DNA of 64,000 bases, from contig NZ_LT984884.1 of assembly GCF_900258515.1 (NCBI RefSeq), forward strand, positions 1,749,277 through 1,813,276. Direction: 5' to 3'. Shown here piece after piece: positions 35,917-45,046 of the stretch. The first letter of the stretch is position 1. The number at the start of each line of letters is the position of its first letter. The DNA comes from Lentibacillus sp. Marseille-P4043. GTDB lineage: Bacteria > Bacillota > Bacilli > Bacillales > Amphibacillaceae. A program made the position numbers and the translations under genes. The notes under the pieces were generated by a model. It searched no databases and was not told the origin of the DNA. It was given only the letters and a program-made list of their open reading frames with translations.

Positions 35917-36696
35917 GTGACCTATCAACATATCGAATTAGTAAGAAAGGAAAAACTGGCTTATATTATCATTAATCGACCAGAAATACGGAATGCCCTA
36001 AACCAAGAAACATTGGATGAGATGGTTCATGCACTTGAATCACTCGTACAAAATGAGGAAGTAGGCTGTATCATTTTTACTGGTAAAGGAAATAAATCGT
36101 TTGCTGCTGGAGCGGACATTAATCAATTGAAGGAAAAAACTGCAACTGACGCATTAAAGCAAGGCGGAATGCAACATGTGTATGACCTAATTGAGAGCTG
36201 TGAAAAGCCAACAATTGCGATGGTAAACGGCTATGCATTAGGTGGCGGATGTGAATTGGCTATGGCTTGTGATATTCGTGTTGCCTCAACAAATGCTAAG
36301 TTTGGTTTACCAGAATTGAATTTATCAATTATTCCTAGTGCAGGCGGTACACAACGGTTAGCAAGACTAGTAGGCAAAGGAAAAGCATTAGATATGATTT
36401 TAACAGGAAAGCTTCTTGATGCGAACGAAGCGACTCAATTTGGTTTGGTGTCGGAAGCAGTGGAACCGGAGCGGCTTGCTGAAACCGTGGAAGCGTATGC
36501 TAAGAAAATTTTAGCCAAGGGACCTTTAGCCGTAAAGCTTGCAAAACTATCGGTACACATGGGGACGGAGACGGATATGAAAACGGGCTTAATGCTGGAG
36601 AAGCTGTCACAAGCGGTACTCTTCAATTCTACTGATAAAAGTGAAGGGGTTGAAGCATTTTTAGAGAAGCGAGAAGCGGCATTTAGTGGAAAGTAG
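35917..36696 (+). CDS. enoyl-CoA hydratase/isomerase family protein
   Basis: A 259-residue crotonase-fold enzyme hydrating 2-enoyl-CoA. Oxyanion-hole parts are FAAGADINQLKE (about 66-77) and YALGGGCELAMACDIRVA (about 105-122), with the catalytic Glu in GGGCE and the second in LPELNLSIIPSAGGTQRL. Start is GTG with AAAGGATGA upstream. It completes the set of cycle enzymes in this operon. Confidence 0.93.
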   Translation: MTYQHIELVRKEKLAYIIINRPEIRNALNQETLDEMVHALESLVQNEEVGCIIFTGKGNKSFAAGADINQLKEKTATDALKQGGMQHVYDLIESCEKPTIAMVNGYALGGGCELAMACDIRVASTNAKFGLPELNLSIIPSAGGTQRLARLVGKGKALDMILTGKLLDANEATQFGLVSEAVEPERLAETVEAYAKKILAKGPLAVKLAKLSVHMGTETDMKTGLMLEKLSQAVLFNSTDKSEGVEAFLEKREAAFSGK

Positions 36697-36709
36697 AGGT
36701 GGTGTACAT

Positions 36710-37105
36710 TTGACTGAAGCTGATGTACGAGAAAGTTTTGAAGCAAGTGCGTTTTTTTCTCATATCGGATTTGAAATTGTTCATTTTCAAGAAGGCGATG
36801 TTCTGCTAAAACTTCCCATAACCGAACAGCTGCTTAATGCAAACGATACTTTACATGGCGGTGTTCATGCAACAATGCTTGATACGATAATCGGCATGAC
36901 GATCAGGTCGATAACGAAAACGCGTTGTATGACTATTAATCTAAATGTGAACTATCTTTCGGCTATTGAGGATGGGGAGATATTTGCTCGCGGAAGAGTA
37001 TTACAGCAAGGTTATCGTATTGTAACAGCAGAGGGGGAGTTGTTCGACAAGGATGAAAATATGTTAGCTAAAGGGGTTGGGACGTTTAAGTTGGTGAGGG
37101 ATTGA
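36710..37105 (+). CDS. PaaI-type hotdog-fold thioesterase
   Basis: A 131-residue single-hotdog protein: NANDTLHGGVHATMLDTIIGM (HGG followed by the catalytic-helix Asp, about 44-64), then LNVNYLSAIEDGEIFARGRV. It probably frees CoA from stalled acyl-CoA esters. TTG at 36710 has GAGGTGG before it; the frame from 36686 overlaps the hydratase gene. Last gene of the operon. Confidence 0.85.
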   Translation: MTEADVRESFEASAFFSHIGFEIVHFQEGDVLLKLPITEQLLNANDTLHGGVHATMLDTIIGMTIRSITKTRCMTINLNVNYLSAIEDGEIFARGRVLQQGYRIVTAEGELFDKDENMLAKGVGTFKLVRD

Positions 37106-37288
37106 TCGGTGGCTAATACTTTTTAATGTTGTTGTAGACGCCCAGATAACAGATTATTGTAAAGAATGGTTTTAATAAATAGCTGTTTTTTAAAAGGTGG
37201 GACTGCGATTACTCGCCAAATTGAAAACATTTGTTGTTTTTGCATAATAGATATAAAATGCGCAGTAATTACCGCTACGGAAATACAC

Positions 37289-37560
37289 TTCGCTTTCCGG
37301 GGGCGGCTGTTGAGCCTCCTCGTGCTAACGCACTGCGGGGTCTCACCGATGCCTTTCCTCCCCCAGGAGTCTCAGCGTATTTCCTCCGCTGGTATTACAT
37401 TTACTACTATTAGCCGTAGTGGTAAGTGTTCTATAGGTATCCTACCACTTCACTAGTCCGGGTGAGTGAAGGGTGGTGACTCCTGCGGGAACAGCACGTG
37501 TCCGAAGACCCCGCAGAGTGGTTTTCTCGAGGAGGCTGAGGCCGTGCCCGCGGAAAGCAT
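37289..37560. repeat. inverted pair of a Bacillaceae-type GC-rich repeat
   Basis: The left half (37289-37374) reads CGCTTTCCGGGGGCGGCTG, GAGCCTCCTCG, TGCGGGGTCT, CAGGAGTCT. The right half (37476-37560) contains the same blocks in reverse complement: GACTCCTGCGGGAA, AGACCCCGCAG, CGAGGAGGCTGAG, GCGGAAAGC. About 100 bp separate them. Such elements are common between genes of Bacillaceae. They fill most of the 786-bp gap 37106-37891 and create short frames that are not genes. Confidence 0.75.
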
Positions 37561-37701
37561 CCACCCGGAGCGATACCGGACGGCGGGAAATGCGCGTACT
37601 TATAGAAAAGAGGCCAGCAGTTACTTCGCAGTTTATATCAACTACGAAATTAACAAAACAATAAACATTATGAAAAGAGCCTAATAAATATTGATTAATT
37701 G

Positions 37702-37742
37702 CTAACAGCCGAGGGTAATAATAACCTTGGCTGTTTTATTGA
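37702..37742 (+). terminator. terminator after the beta-oxidation operon / repeat pair
   Basis: AACAGCCGAGGGTA...TAACCTTGGCTGTTTTATT, a good stem with T-rich end. Confidence 0.75.
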
Positions 37743-37891
37743 TGTTTTGTAATATAATTTGTACTAATTTACACGCTGAAACATGAATTTTCACATCATC
37801 GCATATCATTAATTATACCTGTTTAGCCTGTACACATCATCGTCACAATACGTGATGATTTTACAATAAAAACATGGGGGAGGAGAATGAA

Positions 37892-38896
37892 ATGAAAAAA
37901 TTTAGTTTGTTTTTATGTTTGCTTTTTTTCTTCGCAATTTTGTTAAGTGCTTGCAATGACAAAGGCGGGGGCGGAGATAGTGCTGACAAGACTGGGGGAG
38001 ATGATGAACAACCTTTAAAGGGTGAGTTTATCACGATTCTTACTGGTGGTTCTTCAGGTGTTTATTATCCACTAGGGGGAGCGTTGGCGAAAATTTATCA
38101 AGAAATGGGCGCCAATGCGAATAGTCAATCAACTGCAGCATCTTCAGCGAATGCAACAACATTGAATCAAGGGAAAGCTGAGATCGGTTTTTCTATGGGG
38201 GATGCCGCTTCAGATGCATACAATGGGACCGATAGTTTTGAAGAACAAGGTGCACAGGAGAATTTACGCTCCATTGCATCACTATATCCAAACTATTTAC
38301 AAATTGTTGCCACTAAAGAATCTGGCATTAAGACAGTAGAAGATTTAGAAGGGAAAAATGTCGCTGTTGGGGCTCCTGCTTCAGGCACTGAGATTAGTGC
38401 AAAACGCGTATTGGCTGCATATGACATGACGTATGACGATATTGATGAAGATTTTCTATCATTTGCCGAGGGTGTTGAAGGAATCCAAAACGGAACAATT
38501 GATGCTGTTGTTATTTCGTCTGGGCTTCCAAATGCTGGGGTGTTGGAACTTCAAACGAGTAAAGAGATTGTGATCGTAGAAATTGCAGAGGAGAAAGTCC
38601 TGAAAATGCAGGAGGATTACCCAGCATTCTTCCCGGCTACAGTAACAAAGGATGTGTATGATACAGATAGAGATGTACCAACTATTGGTGTTAACAATGT
38701 CTTGCTTACACATAAAGACGTGTCTGATGAGGTGGCATATGAAATGACAAAAGGGATATTTGAAAATCTTGATCAATTAAAAGATACGCATAATGCCGCA
38801 AAAGATATTGATATTGAAAAGGCGTTAGAAAATCTCCCGGCACCACTACATCCTGGTGCAAAAAAGTATTTCGATGAACAAGGTATTTCAGAATAA
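37892..38896 (+). CDS. TAXI family TRAP transporter solute-binding lipoprotein
   Basis: A 334-residue extracytoplasmic binding protein. The signal peptide ends in a lipobox LLSAC (Cys 21), then a Gly/Asp linker, then the TAXI-family start ITILTGGSSGVYYPLGGALAKI and further motifs VAVGAPASGTEISAKRVL and VPTIGVNNVLLT. TAXI proteins serve fused-membrane TRAP systems and often bind glutamate/glutamine or other organic acids; the ligand here is unknown. ATG at 37892 follows GGGGGAGGAGAATGA; the frame from 37874 starts inside the site. First of three TRAP genes. Confidence 0.9.
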   Translation: MKKFSLFLCLLFFFAILLSACNDKGGGGDSADKTGGDDEQPLKGEFITILTGGSSGVYYPLGGALAKIYQEMGANANSQSTAASSANATTLNQGKAEIGFSMGDAASDAYNGTDSFEEQGAQENLRSIASLYPNYLQIVATKESGIKTVEDLEGKNVAVGAPASGTEISAKRVLAAYDMTYDDIDEDFLSFAEGVEGIQNGTIDAVVISSGLPNAGVLELQTSKEIVIVEIAEEKVLKMQEDYPAFFPATVTKDVYDTDRDVPTIGVNNVLLTHKDVSDEVAYEMTKGIFENLDQLKDTHNAAKDIDIEKALENLPAPLHPGAKKYFDEQGISE

Positions 38897-38917
38897 ACTA
38901 TCAGTAGAAGGTTATTT

Positions 38918-39412
38918 ATGGTGAAAAAAATAGTGGTATGTTGCGGGTTCATAGTAGTCATAACCGGGATCTGGCTGGTTCCGGTTCAATCCGGTTTCCT
39001 TTTAACGAATATAGATGGTGAGTCCCTTCATTTTTATCCATGGGGGAAAACAGATGTAACGATTGGATGGAGGCATTCTGTTGAGTTAACACCCTGGAAA
39101 GAAACATATGCCGTAACAGATTCTGGAGAACTAACCTTTCAATCAACCACTTACAAGTCCTATGGTGCGGGAACTCCAGATACAAATGGGAAGGTGGAAT
39201 TTCTTGAAAATGGTTTTGTTCGCGTTACCGGGATTAAAAGGACAATACCATATTATTCCTTATATTATGTACCGATATCGAACTATTACATTGAACATAA
39301 GGACAAGAAATATCCATTGTCACAGGTTGTTCCCGATTATACCAAAGTACAAATCCATTACGAAACGTTGAGCATATATGATTGGTTGCGCTTGAAGATA
39401 AAATTATTGTAG
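38918..39412 (+). CDS. DUF1850 protein of the TAXI-TRAP system
   Basis: A 164-residue protein with one N-terminal helix (about 4-22) and the DUF1850 core WRHSVELTPWKETYAV followed by GAGTPD and VTGIKRTIPYYSLYY. DUF1850 proteins are regularly encoded between the binding protein and fused membrane subunit of TAXI-TRAP transporters; their role is unknown. It is placed exactly so here, 7 bp before the permease start region. Confidence 0.85.
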   Translation: MVKKIVVCCGFIVVITGIWLVPVQSGFLLTNIDGESLHFYPWGKTDVTIGWRHSVELTPWKETYAVTDSGELTFQSTTYKSYGAGTPDTNGKVEFLENGFVRVTGIKRTIPYYSLYYVPISNYYIEHKDKKYPLSQVVPDYTKVQIHYETLSIYDWLRLKIKLL

Positions 39413-39427
39413 GGAGGGATGGACCAA

Positions 39428-41410
39428 ATGAAGGAAGAGTCAGTAGAGCAAACCACCGATCTAACTGAAGATGAAAAAAAGAAACTGGTTGAGAAGTATG
39501 ATTCTGAGTCAAGGTTTAGAAATCTAAATATACCATGGATGATTAGGCTTGTTACATTTCTATCCGTTGGTTTGGCATTATTTCATCTTATTACTTCTTT
39601 TACCGGCCCGTTAGTTACATTAAAACACCGAGCCTTGCACACAGGTGTGATTTTAGCGCTTGTCTTTTTGTTGTATCCTTCACGAAAAAAGGCACCACAA
39701 AGACGAGCATCTGTCATTGATATGTTAATGGCGTTGTTGTCTTTCGCTACGATTATTTACATTTTTGTTGATTACTTAGGCATTGTCAATCGTGCTGGTT
39801 TGCCTAACCTAAACGACCTGCTTTTTAGTATCCTTAGTGTGATTCTTGTGTTAGAGGGTGGACGTAGAGTTGTCGGTAACGGTTTGACAATATTGTCAGC
39901 TTTGTTTTTGCTTTACGCCTATTTTGGTCCGTACCTTCCACGAATTATTGCCCATCGAGGTTACAGTATTGAGGATATTGCAACCTATATGTATTTAACA
40001 ACAGAGGGAATATTTGGGACTGCAATTGGGGTATCAGCAACATACATTTTCTTGTTTGTTTTATTTGGTGCATTTTTAAACCGGACAGGCATGGGGCAGT
40101 TATTTAATGATGCTGCGATGTCAATTTCCGGGCATACCTCGGGAGGACCAGCAAAAGTCGCGGTCATTTCAAGTGGTTTCCTAGGTTCTATTAACGGATC
40201 AGCAATCGCAAATGTGGTGACAACCGGTTCTTTTACCATTCCCTTAATGAAGCGGACAGGTTATTCGAAAAACTTTTCTGGAGCAGTGGAAGCGGCTGCA
40301 TCTGTCGGTGGCCAGGTACTTCCGCCGGTAATGGGAGCGACTGCTTTTATAATGGCAGAAACTTTAGGAATGCCTTATGCAGAAATTGCCCTTGCAGCGA
40401 TTCTTCCTGGGGTTCTCTATTACATGGGTGTCATCACGGTTGTACATCTACGGGCTAAAAAGCGAGGGCTAAAAGGTTTATCACGAGAAGAACTCCCAAA
40501 AATGAAGCAAGTCCTTAAAGAGCGGGGCCATTTGTTGATCCCATTGGCGATATTAATCTATATGTTATTTGGCGGCTTTACGCCAATTTACGCTGCGGCA
40601 TGGGCGATTATTTCAACTGTCGTGATTGCCGCGTTTAGAGTTAAAACACGGTTAACTATCAAGAAAATTATTGGGGCATTAGAAGAGGGAACGCGTAGTG
40701 CGCTCGGTGTTGCCATGGCATGTGCAATGGTAGGAATAATTGTTGGTGTTGCATCGTTAACAGGCTTTGGACTAAAAATGACAACAGCAATTCTTATATT
40801 AGGGAATCATACATTGATATTAACATTGTTTTTTACCATGATTGCTTCCATTATTTTAGGTATGGGGATGCCTTCAATCCCAACATATATTATTACATCT
40901 TCTATGGCTGCACCTGCATTAATTCAGTTTGGTGTTGAACCATTTGTTTCGCATATGTTTGTGTTTTATTTTGGCATATTGGCAAACCTAACACCACCAG
41001 TTGCACTTGCTGCATTTGCAGGGGCAGGAATTTCCGGGGGTGATCCAAATCGAACGGGATTTATCTCATTAAAACTGGCAGCAGCTGGCATTTTAGTTCC
41101 CTACATTTTTGTTTATTCCCCCGAGCTGCTTATGCAAGGAACTAGTGTAGTTGGCATTATATGGGTAGCCATCACTGCCGCTCTAGGAATTATTGCCCTA
41201 GGAGCTGGGTTAGAGGGGTATTTAATGGGAACCATGTATTGGCTACTTAGAATTTTATCGATAGGCGGTGCGGTAACGTTAGTCATACCTGGATTGATTA
41301 CGGACATGTTTGGTATTGGCTTGCTTATTGTCGTAATCATCGTACAGTTGTTTAATAAAAAACGTACGGTACTGGTAGAAGATAATGCGAGTGAATATAA
41401 GCTATCGTAA
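39428..41410 (+). CDS. TRAP transporter fused permease (4TM+12TM, DctQM type)
   Basis: About 660 residues, many membrane helices. The N-terminal third is the small-subunit-like part; the rest is the DctM-like transport domain with GHTSGGPAKVAVISSGFLGSINGSA, AAASVGGQVLPPVMGATAF and GMGMPSIPTYIITSSMAAPAL. It uses an ion gradient with the TAXI binding protein. I choose ATG 39428 (GGGAGGG about 10 bp before) rather than ATG 39419, which abuts the site. Last of the three TRAP genes. Confidence 0.9.
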   Translation: MKEESVEQTTDLTEDEKKKLVEKYDSESRFRNLNIPWMIRLVTFLSVGLALFHLITSFTGPLVTLKHRALHTGVILALVFLLYPSRKKAPQRRASVIDMLMALLSFATIIYIFVDYLGIVNRAGLPNLNDLLFSILSVILVLEGGRRVVGNGLTILSALFLLYAYFGPYLPRIIAHRGYSIEDIATYMYLTTEGIFGTAIGVSATYIFLFVLFGAFLNRTGMGQLFNDAAMSISGHTSGGPAKVAVISSGFLGSINGSAIANVVTTGSFTIPLMKRTGYSKNFSGAVEAAASVGGQVLPPVMGATAFIMAETLGMPYAEIALAAILPGVLYYMGVITVVHLRAKKRGLKGLSREELPKMKQVLKERGHLLIPLAILIYMLFGGFTPIYAAAWAIISTVVIAAFRVKTRLTIKKIIGALEEGTRSALGVAMACAMVGIIVGVASLTGFGLKMTTAILILGNHTLILTLFFTMIASIILGMGMPSIPTYIITSSMAAPALIQFGVEPFVSHMFVFYFGILANLTPPVALAAFAGAGISGGDPNRTGFISLKLAAAGILVPYIFVYSPELLMQGTSVVGIIWVAITAALGIIALGAGLEGYLMGTMYWLLRILSIGGAVTLVIPGLITDMFGIGLLIVVIIVQLFNKKRTVLVEDNASEYKLS

Positions 41411-41513
41411 TTCCTGAGTTTTTGTGTGTTAATTGGGAAAGAGATCCCACTCTAATGGTGTTCCTCCCAAGCCTTATCTATCTTATTGTTTACTAAATAA
41501 GTTTCCATATATA

Positions 41514-41556
41514 AGCAGTTTTTGATGCCGCCTATCAAATGCTGCTTTTTTATGAG
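41514..41556 (+). terminator. terminator after the TAXI-TRAP genes
   Basis: AAGCAGTTTTTGAT...ATCAAATGCTGCTTTTTT, stem with T run. Confidence 0.65.
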
Positions 41557-41660
41557 CAAATTTAGTATCTGAGGTCACCGCATCACCCCCCAAACACTCC
41601 TCACAAAAAATTCCAGGAAACATTCCTTGTAAAACGCTTTCTTCTGTTTTATACTTTTAC

Positions 41661-41687
41661 TAAATCGATTTACTAAACCGGTTTAGT
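41661..41687. promoter_or_regulatory. two overlapping palindromic operators before kdgR
   Basis: TAAATCGATTTA (41661-41672) and the perfect 16-bp palindrome ACTAAACCGGTTTAGT (41672-41687), centres 13 bp apart. AAACCGGTTT is the core expected for KdgR/LacI-type repressors. They lie about 50 bp before the regulator start and so suggest autoregulation of the whole cluster. Confidence 0.75.
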
Positions 41688-41736
41688 TTATGAAAATAAA
41701 TGTATGGATCAATTTTTTGATATAGGAGAAAGACAA

Positions 41737-42741
41737 ATGAAAACGATTACGATTGCGGATGTGGCTGAACATGCCGGTGTTTCAAAAAGTACAGTGTCCC
41801 AGTATTTAAATCAACGTTACGATTACATGGGAGAAAAAACAAAGAAACGAATCGAACAAGCGATTGAAGAATTAGAATATAGCCCAAATATTATTGCCAG
41901 AAGCTTAAAGCAAAAATCGACGAGGACAATCGGCGTTATTGTGGCGAATATACTTCATGTGTTCTCAACGCAAGTAATACGGGCAATTGAGGACTTTTGT
42001 AATGAATCCAATTTCCACGTAATTGTTTGTAACGCTGATGATGATCCTTCTAAAGAAAAGCGGTATATCGATATGTTACGTGCAAAACAGGTGGACGGAA
42101 TCATTGCTTTTCCAACAGGTGGAAATGTTGCCTTGTACAACGAATTAATAACGGATAATTACCCGGTCGTATTTATGGATCGTATTATTCCAGAAGTCGA
42201 GATTCCAACTATTTTGCTTGATAATGAAAAGGCTTCATCGTTGGCAGTAGATCAATTTATAGGAAATGGTTATCGGAAAATCGGGATGGTTTCCCCGCCG
42301 ATTACTCCGTGGGTAACACCTAGGTTAGAACGAATTGATGGTTTTAAAAAAGCATTACAAGCACATGCCATTCCTTTTCAACCTAGCTATCTAATAAGCG
42401 GAAAAATAGGGGAACTTGGAGAAAAGATACATGAAATGCTAACGCAAAGCGATCCTCCAGAAGCACTTGTGGCCCTAAATGATCGTGTGTTATTTGAAAT
42501 ACTAACGTACACGAAAGAGCACCAGATAAACATACCAGAGGACTTAGCCTTAATTGGCATTGATGATGTTTCTTTTGCAGGTTTTTACAATCCAACATTA
42601 ACAACCATTGCACAGCCGGCATTTCAGATGGGGAAGAAAGCCGCAGCATTGTTACTTAATCGAATAAAGGATAAAAATAGTGTGGATGATCAAAAGGTGT
42701 ATCGCTTTGAACCAGAATTAATCAAACGCGAATCTTGTTAA
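41737..42741 (+). CDS. kdgR: LacI family repressor, KdgR-like
   Basis: A 334-residue LacI/GalR regulator: helix-turn-helix TIADVAEHAGVSKSTVSQYLNQ (about 4-25), hinge helix YSPNIIARSLKQKSTRTIGVI, then a periplasmic-binding-like effector domain with VALNDRVLFEILTYTKEH and LALIGIDDVSFAGFYNPTLTTIAQP. ATG at 41737 has TAGGAGAAAGAC before it; a longer frame from 41704 has none. It heads a cluster with kdgK and eda, so the effector is probably 2-keto-3-deoxygluconate or its phosphate; the palindromes upstream are its likely operators. Confidence 0.85.
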   Translation: MKTITIADVAEHAGVSKSTVSQYLNQRYDYMGEKTKKRIEQAIEELEYSPNIIARSLKQKSTRTIGVIVANILHVFSTQVIRAIEDFCNESNFHVIVCNADDDPSKEKRYIDMLRAKQVDGIIAFPTGGNVALYNELITDNYPVVFMDRIIPEVEIPTILLDNEKASSLAVDQFIGNGYRKIGMVSPPITPWVTPRLERIDGFKKALQAHAIPFQPSYLISGKIGELGEKIHEMLTQSDPPEALVALNDRVLFEILTYTKEHQINIPEDLALIGIDDVSFAGFYNPTLTTIAQPAFQMGKKAAALLLNRIKDKNSVDDQKVYRFEPELIKRESC

Positions 42742-42765
42742 AAATAGAGTAAAGGTGGAATTTAT

Positions 42766-43320
42766 ATGAAGAACATCATAGATACAGTAGCAAGTGAAGT
42801 GACAGGAGTTTTAAAACAAGTGGATGCTGATGAAGCAATTGATCTGGCAAAAAGAATTCAACGTGCTAGGCGGATTTTTGTCGCTGGAACAGGTAGATCA
42901 GGGTTAATCGGTAAAGTATTTGCTATGCGACTTATGCATAGTGGATTCCCAATTTACGTTGTTGGCGAAACCATCACACCGAGTATTGAAACTGGTGATT
43001 TGCTGTTGGTTATTTCAGGATCAGGAAGTACTGGAACGTTAAAACAATTTGCGATGAAAGCAAAAGAAATTGATGCGGATGTTGCTTTAGTGACAACGAA
43101 TCCCGATTCTGCGATTGGACAAGTAAGTGATTGCTATGTGCGGATTCCCGCTGCAACAAAAAAACGTCTTGAGACAGAGCCAAAGACGATTCAACCGTTG
43201 GGAAGTCAATTTGATCAATCTGCACATTTGCTTTTGGATGCTATTGTTGTTTATCTTTTGCAGCATTCGGAAGGAAATGACAATTCAAGTTTAAATCAAA
43301 AACATGCAAATTTAGAATAA
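42766..43320 (+). CDS. hxlB: 6-phospho-3-hexuloisomerase
   Basis: A 184-residue SIS-domain isomerase: FVAGTGRSGLIGKVFAMRLMH (about 36-56) and LLVISGSGSTGTLKQFAMKA (about 78-97), ending with the QPLGSQFDQSAHLLLDA helix typical of the HxlB/PHI group. It interconverts D-arabino-hex-3-ulose 6-phosphate and fructose 6-phosphate in the ribulose monophosphate pathway. The partner hxlA is at the far end of the same cluster, unlike the adjacent hxlAB of B. subtilis. Confidence 0.88.
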   Translation: MKNIIDTVASEVTGVLKQVDADEAIDLAKRIQRARRIFVAGTGRSGLIGKVFAMRLMHSGFPIYVVGETITPSIETGDLLLVISGSGSTGTLKQFAMKAKEIDADVALVTTNPDSAIGQVSDCYVRIPAATKKRLETEPKTIQPLGSQFDQSAHLLLDAIVVYLLQHSEGNDNSSLNQKHANLE

Positions 43321-43337
43321 ACAAGGGGCGGGTTACA

Positions 43338-43976
43338 ATGACAACGATTGAAGTAATTAAGCAAAATAAAATTGTAGCGGTTATTCGTCATGCGAATGAA
43401 CAAACGATTGTTCCGGTGCTTGAAGCTTTATCTGAAGGTGGCGTGCGGGTGGTTGAAATAACTGCTGAGACGTCAAATGTGGAAAAAGTGATTCGAACAG
43501 CAGTCAAGCATGGACCAGGTGATGTTTGTATTGGTGCAGGTACGGTACTGGATCCAGAAACAGCTAGAACAGTGATGCTGGCTGGTGCAACGTTTATTGT
43601 ATCGCCAACATTAAATACAGACACATTGACCTTAACGAACCGCTACGACGTATTAAACATTCCTGGTGTTTTTTCACCAACGGAAATTGTGACGGCATAT
43701 GAGCATGGGGCAAAAATGGTTAAAGTTTTCCCGGCAAATGCATTAGGGCCGAATTATATTAAAAATATTTTAGGACCGCTTCAACAAGTGCAAGCGATGG
43801 TAACTGGCGGAATCAATTTAGAAAATATGAATGACTACCTGAAAAATGGCAGTGTCGCAGTTGGAATTGGCAGTAGCCTTGTAAATGTAAACAAGCTCAA
43901 GACAGATGAAGATTACCGACTATTAACTGTTAAGGCACAAGAATATGTAGCCAAACTCAGCGAACTCAAAGCATAG
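43338..43976 (+). CDS. eda: 2-dehydro-3-deoxyphosphogluconate (KDPG/KHG) aldolase
   Basis: A 212-residue class I aldolase cleaving KDPG to pyruvate and glyceraldehyde 3-phosphate. Motifs: IAVIRH-type start (KIVAVIRHANEQ), the catalytic Glu in VRVVEITAETSNVE, GAGTVLDPE, and the Schiff-base Lys in GAKMVKVFPANALGP with the phosphate loop VTGGINLENM. It is the last step of KDG breakdown after the kinase encoded downstream. ATG follows AGGGGCGGG. Confidence 0.92.
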   Translation: MTTIEVIKQNKIVAVIRHANEQTIVPVLEALSEGGVRVVEITAETSNVEKVIRTAVKHGPGDVCIGAGTVLDPETARTVMLAGATFIVSPTLNTDTLTLTNRYDVLNIPGVFSPTEIVTAYEHGAKMVKVFPANALGPNYIKNILGPLQQVQAMVTGGINLENMNDYLKNGSVAVGIGSSLVNVNKLKTDEDYRLLTVKAQEYVAKLSELKA

Positions 43977-44006
43977 TTTATTGCTGAAGAAGGGAGATTT
44001 ATAATA

Positions 44007-45026
44007 ATGGGGAAAATTAAATGCGCTTTCATTCTGTTGGTATTGGCATCTGTTGCTGTTATGACATCTTGTTCACAACAAGTCGATCCGGATGGGGATG
44101 GCAAGATTAAAATAATTGCTGCACATAACCAAACATCACCTGATAGTCCTTACCAAGCGGGGATGCTGAAATTTAAAGAGGTTGCGGAAGAAGAATCGAA
44201 TGGATCAATTGAAGTCGAAGTTCATGCAGGTACGATCGGTACGGAAGAATCAGAGCTAGTGGAAAAACTTCAATTGGGTGCTGCCGATGTTGTTTTGGTA
44301 TCACCAGGATTTATGACACAAACAGGGATAAGAGAAGTTGATTTATTTTCAGCCCCCTACCTCTTTGACAGTTATGATCATTGGTTACGCGTTGTTGATG
44401 GAAAAGTAGGGAAGGAAATGGGCACCGTTATAAATCAGAAGTCGGATAATTCTTTTAAACTATTGGGATATTGGACGGCTGGTGTTAGACATTTTTATGG
44501 AAAAAAACCACTTGAATCGATTGATGATTTAAAAGGGATATCTATTCGCACGCAAACATCTGGGGTAATAGGAGATTTTTGGGAAGCAACTGGAGCTATT
44601 CCATCCTCGATTTCATGGGGAGAACTTTATCAAGGATTACAGCAGGATGTTGTCGACTCATCAGAAAACGCTTACCCATTTTTTGTTCAGCAAGCACACC
44701 ATACGACACCAAATGGAAAATATATTACGGAAACGGCACACGACTTTACAACTCGGTTTCTGTTAATAAATGGAAAGAAATTTGATAAGTATTCTAAGAA
44801 ACATCAAGAGATTATTTTAGATGCAGCTGAGGAATCGGTCAAAGCAGAACGAGAAGCAACAAATAAACAAGAAGTGGAATATAAAGAAAAGGCAATTGAA
44901 GAGGGGGCCATCGTGAATGAGATTGATAGACAACCATTCATTGACATCGCCAAACCAATTCAAGATGACTTTGCAAAAGAAATTGGTGTAGAAGGAATGC
45001 TTGAAGATATCAGGGAACTAAAGTAA
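44007..45026 (+). CDS. dctP: DctP-type TRAP transporter solute-binding lipoprotein
   Basis: A 339-residue binding protein: lipobox MTSC (Cys 22), then the DctP pattern HNQTSPDSPYQAGMLKF, LVEKLQLGAADVVLVSPG, LFSAPYLF, and the ligand-carboxylate region IRTQTSGVIGDFWEATGAIPSSISWGELYQGLQ with the conserved Arg near residue 175. Such proteins bind sugar acids and other carboxylates. Cluster context suggests uronates or 2-keto-3-deoxygluconate. Followed by dctQ and dctM. Confidence 0.92.
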   Translation: MGKIKCAFILLVLASVAVMTSCSQQVDPDGDGKIKIIAAHNQTSPDSPYQAGMLKFKEVAEEESNGSIEVEVHAGTIGTEESELVEKLQLGAADVVLVSPGFMTQTGIREVDLFSAPYLFDSYDHWLRVVDGKVGKEMGTVINQKSDNSFKLLGYWTAGVRHFYGKKPLESIDDLKGISIRTQTSGVIGDFWEATGAIPSSISWGELYQGLQQDVVDSSENAYPFFVQQAHHTTPNGKYITETAHDFTTRFLLINGKKFDKYSKKHQEIILDAAEESVKAEREATNKQEVEYKEKAIEEGAIVNEIDRQPFIDIAKPIQDDFAKEIGVEGMLEDIRELK

Positions 45027-45046
45027 CTAGGGAGGTTTAAGCCATC

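Noticed and set aside
37166..37684. Several short frames downstream of the thioesterase gene
   Set aside because: They fall in the inverted GC-rich repeat pair and have no family pattern.
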